A stretch of DNA of 64,000 nucleotides from Trichormus variabilis 0441 (GCF_009856605.1 NZ_CP047242.1:5522501-5586500), one strand, 5' to 3'. Shown: positions 26,772-34,797, numbered from the stretch's first letter. Translations and numbers: made by a program. The notes: generated by a model not told the origin, from the sequence alone.

Positions 26772-28061
26772 CTACGCTGCGACAGCCTCTTTTTCCTTCC
26801 TTGCTGGCGCATTTTGAGTTAATAAATGAGTGTATAGCTGACTCAATTGAGATGCTACACCGTCCCAGCTGAAAGTAGTTTCCACTCGCTGACGGGCGGC
26901 TGCACCTAGCTGATCTCGCCAAGTTGGGTTGGCTAAGATGCGGTCTATGGCTGTAGCAAAAGCTGATTCGTCTCGCGGTGGTGCAAGTAAACCTGTGACT
27001 TCTGGTACTACTGTAAATTGCAATCCACCTACATCACTGGCTACTACAGGAGTTTTGCTAGCCATCGCTTCAATAGCAACTAAACCGAAAGGTTCATAGT
27101 GGCTGGGGACAACGCAAACATCAGCCGCAGCGTAATAGAAGGGAAGGATTTCGTGGTCTAGGCGACCAGCAAAGGTGGTGCAATCGTTTAGTCCTAGTTC
27201 AGCCACAATATTAGCAATGCGATCGCGTTCTCTGCCATCGCTTTGACCAGGACGGCTACCACCACCAATTACTAACTGGAGATTAGCTTCACCTCTCAAG
27301 CTAGACTGAGCAACGGCTCTGACTAGGGTTTCTATGCCTTTACGGGGATCAAAACGTCCTACATAAAATACCATCTTGGCATCAGGCGCAATTCCCAGTT
27401 TTTCCCGTGCTGCTGACTTGTCAATGTTTCCAAAATTATTAATGTCAGTCCCGCAAGGAATCATCTCTATGCGTCCCTTCTTAGAAACTAGGGCGCGCAT
27501 ATGTTGCCGTTCTTGGGGGCTGGTGGCAACTACTGTGTCTACAGTCTCTAAACAAGCTTTTTCTATAGCTAATCGCTGATTAGCTACTGCGGGTATATCT
27601 GCGATTGTTTGATATTTAATTGCCCCTAATGAGTGATATGTATGCACCAACACCAACGGTTGTTGCTTTTTCAGTTGCATTCCTACCCAAGACGACAACC
27701 AGTAGTTTGTGTGAATGAGTTGATAATTATAACCTTGGCGTTTTTGGAAGCGTTGGAATTCAGCCACGAATTCCGGTAAATAATCAAATACGTAATCACG
27801 TCCGATAAACTCAACTGGCCCCGCTTGTAAGCGGATAGTACGGCAGTTAGGACTATGTTGGACAATCTCAGCCTGGTCGGGACTGATACGGCGAGTGAAC
27901 ATATCTACTTGCCAACCTTGTTCGGCTAGTGCATAGCCTACTTCTCGAACATATACATTCTGACCACCAGCTTCTTCTTGACCTATTTCAACGGCTGGGT
28001 CTCCAGAAACAGAAATAAGTGCAATCCGATGTTTTTTAGTTTGGAACATAGTGAGCTTCAC
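26772..28061 (-). CDS. GT4 glycosyltransferase, sucrose-phosphate-synthase-like
   Basis: A 429-residue GT-B enzyme. The N-terminal domain has EEAGGQNVYVREVGYALAEQ and HTYHSLGAIKYQ, as in SPS/SUS and MshA-type enzymes; the C-terminal domain has FYVGRFDPRKGIETL and the nucleotide-sugar E-x7-E motif EPFGLVAIEAMA. Its size is that of the 'minimal' cyanobacterial sucrose-phosphate synthases (glycosyltransferase domain only, no phosphatase domain), which form sucrose-6-phosphate from a sugar nucleotide and fructose-6-phosphate. MshA-like or other GT4 activity cannot be excluded. The long leader holds a predicted c-di-AMP riboswitch, which fits an osmolyte gene. Confidence 0.78.
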   Translation of the reverse strand: MKLTMFQTKKHRIALISVSGDPAVEIGQEEAGGQNVYVREVGYALAEQGWQVDMFTRRISPDQAEIVQHSPNCRTIRLQAGPVEFIGRDYVFDYLPEFVAEFQRFQKRQGYNYQLIHTNYWLSSWVGMQLKKQQPLVLVHTYHSLGAIKYQTIADIPAVANQRLAIEKACLETVDTVVATSPQERQHMRALVSKKGRIEMIPCGTDINNFGNIDKSAAREKLGIAPDAKMVFYVGRFDPRKGIETLVRAVAQSSLRGEANLQLVIGGGSRPGQSDGRERDRIANIVAELGLNDCTTFAGRLDHEILPFYYAAADVCVVPSHYEPFGLVAIEAMASKTPVVASDVGGLQFTVVPEVTGLLAPPRDESAFATAIDRILANPTWRDQLGAAARQRVETTFSWDGVASQLSQLYTHLLTQNAPARKEKEAVAA

Positions 28062-28201
28062 CTCAAGGTAACTACTTCTTCCTCAGACACCAGAATTTAG
28101 GACATAAGTATCCATACCTCTGGTCGAGGGCGGGTAAAACGAAGCGTAAAGCTACCAGCCAAGGACACTGACGACAGACATTATAGAAAAATCTGTACGT
28201 T

Positions 28202-28337
28202 CAATCTCCTCTCAATGCCGACGAAGTTAGCTGACGGGCTAGGACTGAGAGATATCCTTTTTGGATAATCCAAAATACGCCCCAATTTTGGTTCCTCCGC
28301 TCTTTAATTGCCTCAATGTTTGGGGCAATTAAGATTA
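28202..28337 (-). promoter_or_regulatory. ydaO/yuaA-type cyclic-di-AMP riboswitch
   Basis: On the minus strand the leader of the GT4 gene reads a closing P1 (AATCT/AGATT), hairpin AATTGCC...GGCAATT, then GAGCGGAGGAACC, TTGGGGCG, a variable hairpin (TTTTGGATTATCCAAAA), CTCTCAGTCC, and the highly conserved block AGCCCGTCAGCTAACTTCGT, closing with CATTGAGAGGAGATTG. This order and these strings match the ydaO/yuaA aptamer, which binds c-di-AMP. A TATAAT box lies upstream at 28387-28382. About 140 bases separate the aptamer from the ATG at 28061; I do not see a clean terminator there, so the expression platform is undefined. Confidence 0.85.
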
Positions 28338-28630
28338 GGCTGACTGATTTACATTTGCTTAACACTTTACTGGCGATCGCCATTATAGTCAATAGCTTTT
28401 ACGAAAAAAATGTCTTGAATTGCTTCCAGTTTGTTTACTCACGCCTCTAAAAAAGCGTTGTAACCTAGCTGGGAGAGGGCAATATTTTGTAAGAACAAGT
28501 ATTTTCTATACTGAGAATATTAACTGCGATATATTTGATTATTCAACTTTCTAAAGAGATATTTCTTAGACTATATTTTTGAAAATTTTGGCTTATGCCT
28601 GCTGAAAACGACCTCAATCTTAGGATAGTT

Positions 28631-28734
28631 ATACCGTTTCTTAATTGAAGATGTGCTTGATTCTGGACTGTAGAGACGTTGCATGCAACGTCTCTACATC
28701 ATTTATTTGGTGCAACTTCATAGAGAATTGGTAT
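28631..28734. mobile_element. MITE-like element C, copy 1 (104 bp)
   Basis: Ends are ATACCGTTTCTTAATTGAAG and GAGAATTGGTAT (imperfect inverted repeats). In the middle is a perfect 28-bp palindrome (28670-28697) made of GTAGAGACGTTGCA and its complement. A rearranged copy on the other strand lies at 58474-58595. Confidence 0.7.
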
Positions 28735-29139
28735 TATGCCCGGAAAGTCTTGGCAATGCTCTGTTATGTCTACAATACTCATGAGCGCAAGCATTAACGG
28801 TATGAGCCTATGTTCTGACTGGCGTTTATCTGAAATCAGTAGATATCTCATAACAATAATTCGGGCAATATTGAGACAATTTTTCTAGTTAGTGTTATAA
28901 AAAGTATAATATTAAATAATTCACCAGTATAAATACTCCTTGCGGGTATTGACAAAAATCAAGAAGTATTTACTCAATGATCTGATCTGTGCAGAAAGTA
29001 TATATCAAAAGACATAATTGCAGGATTTATGTCTAAAGTATTGTACTGCAATGCTTGATTTTCTAGACTAAATTGCTAACAATAAAGAAGGGATTTAAAA
29101 ATCTCATAGTCAATTTCGATCATTTGACCCTTCTACGCT

Positions 29140-29162
29140 AGTCCGCTCAGGCGGACTTTTTT
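29140..29162 (+). terminator. Stand-alone intrinsic terminator (possible sRNA 3' end)
   Basis: GTCCGC-TCAG-GCGGAC followed by six T residues is a textbook rho-independent terminator pointing to the + strand. No + strand gene lies within 4 kb upstream (the previous one, purB, ends at 26368, and the minus-strand gene and riboswitch lie between). It therefore probably ends a small RNA transcribed from somewhere in 28740-29140. The rest of 28338-29270 shows no open frame. Confidence 0.6.
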
Positions 29163-29270
29163 GTTGTCAATAGGATTCTTAGTTGATTTGTGAAATATAT
29201 ATGATGGGCAAGACAATTAAAATATGCAGTTTCTTCTAAAATAAAGCTGGAAAATATCGCAACTTATTCT

Positions 29271-29378
29271 ATGGATCACGAATTATTAACTTTTTTTGCT
29301 GGTGTGGGCTTTCTTATCATCTATCTTATTTTTTCTGCATGGACGGAAATGGGTACTAAATTACCTTGGAAGAAATGA
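29271..29378 (+). CDS. Single-pass membrane miniprotein, 35 residues
   Basis: ATG 29271 opens a frame for 35 residues: an acidic MDHE start, one hydrophobic helix (LLTFFAGVGFLIIYLIFSAW) and a short polar tail TEMGTKLPWKK. The size and layout are like the small subunits of photosynthetic complexes, but it matches none of PetL, PetM, PetN, PsbM, PsbX or Psb30 that I can recall. The ribosome site is weak. It may be a real small protein or a chance frame; the amphipathic composition with a single clean helix argues for the former. Confidence 0.45.
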   Translation: MDHELLTFFAGVGFLIIYLIFSAWTEMGTKLPWKK

Positions 29379-29453
29379 ACAGTGATGAGTATTTCTTGAG
29401 GTTGTTTTAACCAATTTTGGGGGTTCAATTCTCCAGTTTTTATCAAGCGACGG

Positions 29454-29488
29454 GTTTTGTGACGGGGTCTCAATCCCGGTCACAAAAC
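29454..29488. terminator. Hairpin between miniprotein gene and convergent gene
   Basis: GTTTTGTGAC (29454-29463) pairs with GTCACAAAAC (29479-29488), extended by GGG/CCC after one mismatch. It lies between genes ending at 29378 and 29516 and may terminate both; T-runs are lacking. Confidence 0.5.
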
Positions 29489-29515
29489 TTAATGGCCGAT
29501 TGTTTTAATGGATCA

Positions 29516-29743
29516 CTAACGAACAGATTCAAAAATTACCATGATCGTGATTAAACATAAGAGGATTACTCCCAGAGGAAAGAACACGGTTTGCAATACT
29601 GCAATCAGTATATCGATGATGTGTAAGGCACCTAAAGCTGTGGAAAGCACATAAGCGATCGCCACTCCAAACAGCATCAATAAAAAGTATTTCAAGAACT
29701 TAGCAACTAAACGAACTAGTATGGTGTCTTCATGCTTCAACAT
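29516..29743 (-). CDS. Hypothetical two-helix membrane protein
   Basis: A 75-residue protein with a short charged N-terminus (MLKHEDTILVRLVAKF) and two long hydrophobic helices (~18-36, ~42-70). The start ATG has a good AGGAG site at a spacing of 7. It lies alone between a hairpin and the promoter region of the STAND gene. I do not recognise a family; small DUF-type inner membrane proteins of this size are common. No ligand or partner is suggested by context. Confidence 0.65.
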   Translation of the reverse strand: MLKHEDTILVRLVAKFLKYFLLMLFGVAIAYVLSTALGALHIIDILIAVLQTVFFPLGVILLCLITIMVIFESVR

Positions 29744-30134
29744 AATGGAACTCCTGTAGGGTGGAGAGGAACATAAATATTTACACGCTCTACAGAATCT
29801 AGTTAGTTAATGCTTACCGCTTATCTATAGGAATCTACTGAGATAAATCTTCTCTGGGAATGAAGACTTATTTAGTTATCTGTGTTAATGAGTACGCCAA
29901 AAATATCAGCTTGATCACTAACATCTATCCTCAACCGTGTATCTCCTGAGAATTAACTTAACTTTGCCTGTATTGATTACAAGAGTAATACAGTCTCCAA
30001 GAATTTGCAGTTGGATAAAGTAAGACATCTTATTTCCTACTGGGTAGGAAAAAGTAGTTTGTAGTATTGCGAGCAAAAGTGAAATCGTAAAAATATGGTT
30101 ATAATTAAGCACAAATGATACATTCAGGCGATCG
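29744..30134. other. Divergent gap before the STAND gene
   Basis: 391 bp between divergent genes. Apart from the palindrome at 30033-30051 and a TATAAT at 30100-30105 nothing is seen: no open frame, RNA gene or dispersed repeat. Confidence 0.4.
30033..30051. promoter_or_regulatory. Palindromic operator candidate upstream of the STAND gene
   Basis: TTTCCTAC-TGG-GTAGGAAA is a perfect 8-bp inverted repeat. A TATAAT box follows at 30100-30105, which would start RNA near 30112, 23 bases before the ATG. The palindrome would sit around -60 to -80, as for an activator. A matching -35 box is not evident. Confidence 0.35.
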
Positions 30135-32486
30135 ATGGGTGCAGAAGAAGCTCTAGAGCTTTTGGATAGCTTGGTTTATAGGAAAACAGGGGAACGTTTA
30201 GGCACTACTCAAAGAATAATTCTACGTAATTTATGGGAGGATAGAAAACAAACTTATCAAAATATTGCGGATATTTGTGGTTATACGGAAGCCCATTTAA
30301 AAGCAGTTGGCGCGGAATTGTGGCAAATACTGACGAACGTCTTAGGGGAAAAAGTCTCAAAGTCAAACTTTTCTTCAGTGGTGCAGAGACTTTGGCAATC
30401 TCAACGGCTACAAAAGATGTCGCCTATTGTAAATTCAGTCCTCAATAATGGCAAGTCACAAGAACTGGATTATAACTTTGTGGGGCGCGATCGCGAAATA
30501 GGCGAACTTGATAGCTATGTTGTCCGAGGTGCAAAAATTATCCTCATCCAAGGTGAAGGCGGTGTTGGCAAAACTACCTTAGCGCGGCGATATTTTAAGG
30601 CGCAAGGTTTTGATTTCCTAGAGTTGTGGATGGCTAAGGAAAGCCAACATATCGTTTCTGTGGAGAGTGTGGTTGAGGAATGGCTAAGGGTTGATTTTAA
30701 TGAGGAACCAGGTAAAGAGTTTGGTATTAATCTAGATAGGCTACGGCGCAAGCTACGGGATGAAACGCGCAAGATAGGGGTTTTAATTGATAATCTTGAG
30801 TCTGCGTTGGATAGAAATGGTCAAATTATTGCTTCTCGTCGTTCCTATGTGGAACTGTTACGGGTATTAGCAGACCCTAGCATTCAATCTATCACTTTGA
30901 TTACTAGTCGTGAGCGTCTGTATGAATCAGATGTAGATTTGACTTTCTATCCCCTGGGGGGTTTGGATGAGTGTACTTGGCAAAAGTTTTTTACTAGTTG
31001 TCAAATCAAATCTAATTCATCCGCACTGAGTGAAATGTATAAAGCTTTCGGTGGAAATGCCAAAGCCATGCAAATTATTAGTGGCGCAATTACTACAGAT
31101 TTTGAAGGAAATGCAGATATTTATTGGCGAGAAAATAAGCATGATTTATTAATTGAACCAGAGTTAAAAAATTTAGTTGCTAGTCAATTTGACCGTTTAG
31201 AACAAATGGATAGCGAAGCATATCGGCTGCTTTGTCGTTTGGGATGCTATCGCTATCAAGATGTTACTCATGTGAGTGTTCAGGGATTACAATGTTTACT
31301 TTGGGATGTGCCGGAACAACAAGCTAGGCGAGTCGTTAGATATCTAACAGATCGTTTATTGATAGAGTTTCGTAAAGGAAAATATTGGTTACATCCGGTG
31401 ATTTGTACAGAGGCGATCGCCAGATTAAAACAAAGCGGTGAATGGCAAATTGCTAATCAACAAGCGGCGGAATTTTGGAATCAAAGCGTTACTCAAGTAG
31501 AAAACCCTCAAGATGCTTTGATGGCGTTAGAAGCTTATCATCACTATATGGAAATTGGGGATTATGAACAAGCTGCTGATGTGATTATTCGTAGTAGACC
31601 CAAAAAGTGTGATCACAGTATATCTTTAGGAGTTTTATTTAATCGACTGGGTTTATTGGAAACCTTAATTTCTGTGATTAATCCCCTCATTTATAATTTA
31701 CATTCCGACTATCATTTGAATATACTGTATAACCTATTGGGACGAGCTTATCACCAAATAGGTAATATCAACTTAGCTCTGGAATGCCACTACAAGTCTA
31801 ATAAAATTGCTGAAAAAAATAACTTTCTGCAAGAGAGAATTTCCAGTAGTTTCAATTTGGGTCTTTGTTACACAGATTTATGGGAAATTGACAAAGCAAG
31901 TGAAATTTTTTACTACGTCAAGAATCTAGCAGCAACAGACAGAAATTATTATCAATATGTTGTTTATTCTCTGTGTTGTTTAGCTTATTTAGATTCTTCT
32001 GTCGGCAATAATGAAAACGTAACGTTGATGTTACGAGAAGCAGAAGCCGGATTATCTCACGACAGATTAACTTCCTGGGGTATAGGCACTAGTTTACTAT
32101 TTCTCAGCTTGACTTATAAAAATTTAGGTTTAATAGATAAGGCTTTGTTAATGTGCCATCAAGCTATTAACCATTGTCGTCAAAATCAGTTTAGTTTTTT
32201 GGAAGCAAGGGCTACATCTTGTTTAGCATCATTATATCGAGAACAGGGACAGTTTACAGTGGCGATAGATAAACATTTAGAAGCGATCGCCAACATGAAC
32301 AAGGTGTCTGATAAATGCAATCTCGCCAAAGCCTACTACCAATTAGGGTTGACCTATCAGAGAATGGGCGAAGTTAACCAAAGTAGAGAGACATTTCATC
32401 AGGCGATCGTTATTTTCAATGATCTACCTGCACCAAAGCAAGTAGAAAAAGTGCAAATAACAATGATGCGTTTAGAAAATAGTTAG
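30135..32486 (+). CDS. STAND ATPase: HTH-like N-domain, NB-ARC, TPR repeats
   Basis: A 783-residue signal-transduction ATPase. Residues 1-85 (EALELLDSLVYRKTGERLGT, TYQNIADICGYTEAHLKAVG, LGEKVSKSNF) match the helix-turn-helix-like domain found at the start of many cyanobacterial NACHT/NB-ARC/WD40 proteins. The NB-ARC core follows: Walker A GEGGVGKTT (Lys146), Walker B IGVLIDNLES, sensor ITSRERL, and a winged-helix region to ~420. Residues ~480-783 hold at least five tetratricopeptide-like repeats (e.g. LGRAYHQIGNINLALECHYK, LGLTYQRMGEVNQSRETFHQ). Such proteins oligomerise on sensing a ligand; related architectures act in phage defence or regulation. No effector enzyme domain is present. Confidence 0.82.
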   Translation: MGAEEALELLDSLVYRKTGERLGTTQRIILRNLWEDRKQTYQNIADICGYTEAHLKAVGAELWQILTNVLGEKVSKSNFSSVVQRLWQSQRLQKMSPIVNSVLNNGKSQELDYNFVGRDREIGELDSYVVRGAKIILIQGEGGVGKTTLARRYFKAQGFDFLELWMAKESQHIVSVESVVEEWLRVDFNEEPGKEFGINLDRLRRKLRDETRKIGVLIDNLESALDRNGQIIASRRSYVELLRVLADPSIQSITLITSRERLYESDVDLTFYPLGGLDECTWQKFFTSCQIKSNSSALSEMYKAFGGNAKAMQIISGAITTDFEGNADIYWRENKHDLLIEPELKNLVASQFDRLEQMDSEAYRLLCRLGCYRYQDVTHVSVQGLQCLLWDVPEQQARRVVRYLTDRLLIEFRKGKYWLHPVICTEAIARLKQSGEWQIANQQAAEFWNQSVTQVENPQDALMALEAYHHYMEIGDYEQAADVIIRSRPKKCDHSISLGVLFNRLGLLETLISVINPLIYNLHSDYHLNILYNLLGRAYHQIGNINLALECHYKSNKIAEKNNFLQERISSSFNLGLCYTDLWEIDKASEIFYYVKNLAATDRNYYQYVVYSLCCLAYLDSSVGNNENVTLMLREAEAGLSHDRLTSWGIGTSLLFLSLTYKNLGLIDKALLMCHQAINHCRQNQFSFLEARATSCLASLYREQGQFTVAIDKHLEAIANMNKVSDKCNLAKAYYQLGLTYQRMGEVNQSRETFHQAIVIFNDLPAPKQVEKVQITMMRLENS

Positions 32487-32536
32487 TAGGAAAACAATGT
32501 AAGTTGGGTGGAGACTTTGCGTTAGTTAAGAGAATA

Positions 32537-32611
32537 GTAGGTTGGGTGTAGCGATAGCGGAACCCAACAAAGTCTTGAAAATGTTGGGTTCCGTTCCTCC
32601 ACCCAACCTAC
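32537..32611. repeat. Hairpin element D, copy 1 (75 bp)
   Basis: GTAGGTTGGGTG... with inner AACCCAACA and its complements TGTTGGGTT and CACCCAACCTAC forms a long imperfect hairpin. A copy of exactly the same length lies at 37144-37218. It follows the STAND gene by 50 bp. Confidence 0.75.
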
Positions 32612-32647
32612 ATTAGTCTTTTTCGTGATAAATAATATCGAAATATA

Positions 32648-32828
32648 GGGGTTTGCAATTAAGTTAAATACAGACCTAACCCCCGACCCCTTCCCTACAA
32701 GGGAAGGGGAGTAGGAATTAAAGCCCCTCTCCGCGTCGGAGCGAAAAGTCTGTAGCTTGCTTCCCGCAGGGTGCGGAGGTTTCCTCCGAACAGAACTTTT
32801 CAAGAGAGAGGGGTTGGGGAGAGGTCAT
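32648..32828. repeat. CCTAACCCCC repeat element E, full-length copy (~180 bp)
   Basis: It starts GGGTTTGCAATTAAGTTAAA, passes ACAGACCTAACCCCCGACCC and the palindrome CCTTCCCTACAAGGGAAGG, and ends with AGAGAGGGGTTGGGGAGAGG. The same order occurs at 35058-35112 plus 36927-36972, where an IS splits it, and partly at 39493-39644 and 26719-26763. No gene. Confidence 0.75.
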
Positions 32829-32851
32829 GAAACTTATGTTAAATCACTCGA

Positions 32852-33253
32852 TTATCTAAATAACTTTTGCACCAAGCGCAGTGAAGAAACAATTAACTTT
32901 ATCTTTTTTTGCGTTTTAGAAGCAGCTTTCACTTCATCTAATATCTTCCGCATCTCAGTTAAATTTTCTTGATTAATCCCAATTATCGTAGATTTAATAA
33001 TTGCAGCCCTAACGCGATCAAGTGCATTGTTACACTCTTCGTATGCTTCCCTTAACTCATTAGCTTCTTCCCAATTACCATCCATTCTCGCGGCTGTCAG
33101 TTCAAACTGAAGTTGCGGTAAAATACTGTCTAAATCTGTTTCTATTTGTTTTAGCTGGGGTACATCTATTTGATTACTAGGGACAACCTGTAGTTGCAAA
33201 ACTATGGTTTGTAGTTTATCGAGAATTTCATCATTGTCAGACATAGAAATCAT
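32852..33253 (-). CDS. Hypothetical helical protein downstream of a lipoprotein gene
   Basis: A ~133-residue soluble all-helical protein. The annotated-length frame reaches 33442, but its first ~63 residues are translated from a MITE (33317-33424), so the start is set at ATG 33253 (MISMSDNDEILDKLQTIV) or 33244. The chain shows heptad-like helices (LQLQVVPSNQIDVPQLKQIE, ANELREAYEECNNALDRVRA) and ends with a basic SSLRLVQKLFR. It follows the lipoprotein gene on the same strand, now separated by the MITE, and probably belongs to the same transcript. No family recognised. Confidence 0.6.
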   Translation of the reverse strand: MISMSDNDEILDKLQTIVLQLQVVPSNQIDVPQLKQIETDLDSILPQLQFELTAARMDGNWEEANELREAYEECNNALDRVRAAIIKSTIIGINQENLTEMRKILDEVKAASKTQKKIKLIVSSLRLVQKLFR

Positions 33254-33316
33254 TAGATTATTATTTATATCGTTATATATAGTATATTTCCTCACACAAA
33301 CTAGATGAGAATTGTA

Positions 33317-33424
33317 ATACCAATTAAAAAAATAATCCAACAAATAAACCATTTGTAGAGACGCGATGAATCGCGTCTTCTTCTTCACCCAAGGATGCGT
33401 TGCAATTATTAATTGAATTGGTAT
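33317..33424. mobile_element. MITE-like element A, copy 2 (108 bp)
   Basis: ATACCAATT (33317-) and AATTGGTAT (-33424) ends, with CCATTTGTAGAGACGCGATG and TTCACCCAAGGATGCGTTGC inside, is the reverse complement of the element at 20048 but with a single internal unit. It lies between the lipoprotein stop codon (33427) and its downstream neighbour, so it inserted within an operon. Confidence 0.78.
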
Positions 33425-33426
33425 AA

Positions 33427-34359
33427 TTAAAACCGTTGACATAAGGACGATGTTGAAATTTGTGACTGTGGTCTTTTGAAAGATACCTCTGTCATAAATT
33501 CTCTTAAGGTTTTGTCTTCTGTGATTAATCTTTCTATATTTTTTAGCTTAGTTCGTGTAGAGCTATAATTACGCTTGGTAATATCGGTTGTTAAACCCAT
33601 AATTTGGGTAACTCTAGCAGCAATTACTTCAAAATTTACACGAGAATAATCATCAATTAATTTTGATAGTTGTCTTCCAGTATCCGCAGCGATTAAAAGT
33701 TTAGTTGTCGTGTCTTCAATAGCTGCTTGTTCAAACGCATTCACTTTTAGCCATTCATCTATTTGTTCCGCGACTTGGCGCTTAATCTCTTCTGCGGATA
33801 AAGATGAATTAGGATTCTTATATAACTTACGAAGTTGTTGTAGTCGAACGCTAATTAGTACCCGTTGGGGATTGTTTGGTTTTGGCGGTCTTTCTTGAAT
33901 TTGCTTAGCTAACAGTAACATTTTTACTGTTAAACATCTTGCAGGTTGAGCCGATTGAGAAACTATTCGGGAACTGCCATAATCTATGTTTTCCAGATTT
34001 TGAAATATCTCTAAGGCTGTGTCATATTCAACCGTTAAATTATCTAACTCTCTGTCAAAATTTGATGGTTGTTTGTTTGTCTCTTCATCTTGGGTGATAA
34101 TTTTATCTATTTCTGGAATATCTCTAAAGTTAATACTAGGGTCTGTCAGCAGTTGTTGAGTGATTAACTCACGAGATAGTTTTGGGTCTAATGGCACATT
34201 TTTTAGTGTATAGATTTCCTTAACTGAGGTAATGGCTTCAACTACCTGGTCGTGAAATCTCTCGGTAGTTATCCGCAACATCGTTCGTCTCTCAGGTGTG
34301 CAACTACTGAGAGTCAAGCTGATGGTTAAGGTGAATAGGCAGAGTTTTAACCTAGTCAA
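33427..34359 (-). CDS. Putative lipoprotein, helical, unknown function
   Basis: A 310-residue exported lipoprotein: MTRLKLCLFTLTISLTLSSC is a lipoprotein signal with lipobox LSSC (lipidated Cys20). The mature part is almost all helix, with many charged residues (e.g. ISVRLQQLRKLYKNPNSSLS, AEEIKRQVAEQIDEWLKVN, TRTKLKNIERLITEDKTLRE). I do not recognise a domain; the long alpha-helical layout suggests a scaffold or coiled-coil partner on the outer face of the inner or thylakoid membrane. It is the first gene of a likely two-gene unit, now interrupted by a MITE. It lies next to the CRISPR/IS-rich region. Confidence 0.65.
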   Translation of the reverse strand: MTRLKLCLFTLTISLTLSSCTPERRTMLRITTERFHDQVVEAITSVKEIYTLKNVPLDPKLSRELITQQLLTDPSINFRDIPEIDKIITQDEETNKQPSNFDRELDNLTVEYDTALEIFQNLENIDYGSSRIVSQSAQPARCLTVKMLLLAKQIQERPPKPNNPQRVLISVRLQQLRKLYKNPNSSLSAEEIKRQVAEQIDEWLKVNAFEQAAIEDTTTKLLIAADTGRQLSKLIDDYSRVNFEVIAARVTQIMGLTTDITKRNYSSTRTKLKNIERLITEDKTLREFMTEVSFKRPQSQISTSSLCQRF

Positions 34360-34587
34360 TTTCGGGTTGATGGAGTATGGGTATTAAGTTGTCTTATTTA
34401 TACATTTATACCTAAGTCTCGCCATCAAAATTACTTAATTCTTAACTTTTTTAGAGGTAATTTTTAAATTTAGGTCGTTTTTAATCTTTTTAAAAATCTT
34501 CAAGGCGCACAGTTATCTGTGTTTACTACTTTTGTTTTTTGTTTTAGCACAAACACTTTGCTTTCAGATGGCAGAATTCTGTTTATT

Positions 34588-34691
34588 GTTTCCATCCCCG
34601 TGAGGGGTAAAGGAATTAAAACCAGCATTCACGGTGTATATACACCAATGGACATTGTTTCCATCCCCGTGAGGGGTAAAGGAATTAAAAC
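34588..34691. CRISPR. Minimal CRISPR array: two 35-nt repeats, one 34-nt spacer
   Basis: Two identical repeats (34588-34622, 34657-34691) begin GTTTCCATCCCCGTGAGGGG and end GGAATTAAAAC; they contain the CCCCGTGAGGGG stem and have the length and sequence type of repeats known from Nostoc/Anabaena genomes. The spacer (34623-34656) contains the palindrome GGTGTATATACACC. No cas gene is in the window, so this is an orphan unit depending on loci elsewhere. The 3' end ATTAAAAC suggests transcription on the + strand, but orientation is not proved. The 225 bp upstream is T-rich and could be a leader. Confidence 0.88.
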
Positions 34692-34797
34692 CCTACCCTT
34701 CCAGAAACCTTATCTAGAGAGGGTTAGAGATAGCCATTTTAGCGGGGGGTACATTTTACCTGTCAACAAGCGCAAATTATTGACAATAGAGGACTAT

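Noticed and set aside
33245..33442. N-terminal extension of the helical protein at 32852
   Set aside because: These residues are translated from MITE A and its flank; the domain begins at ATG 33253 or 33244.
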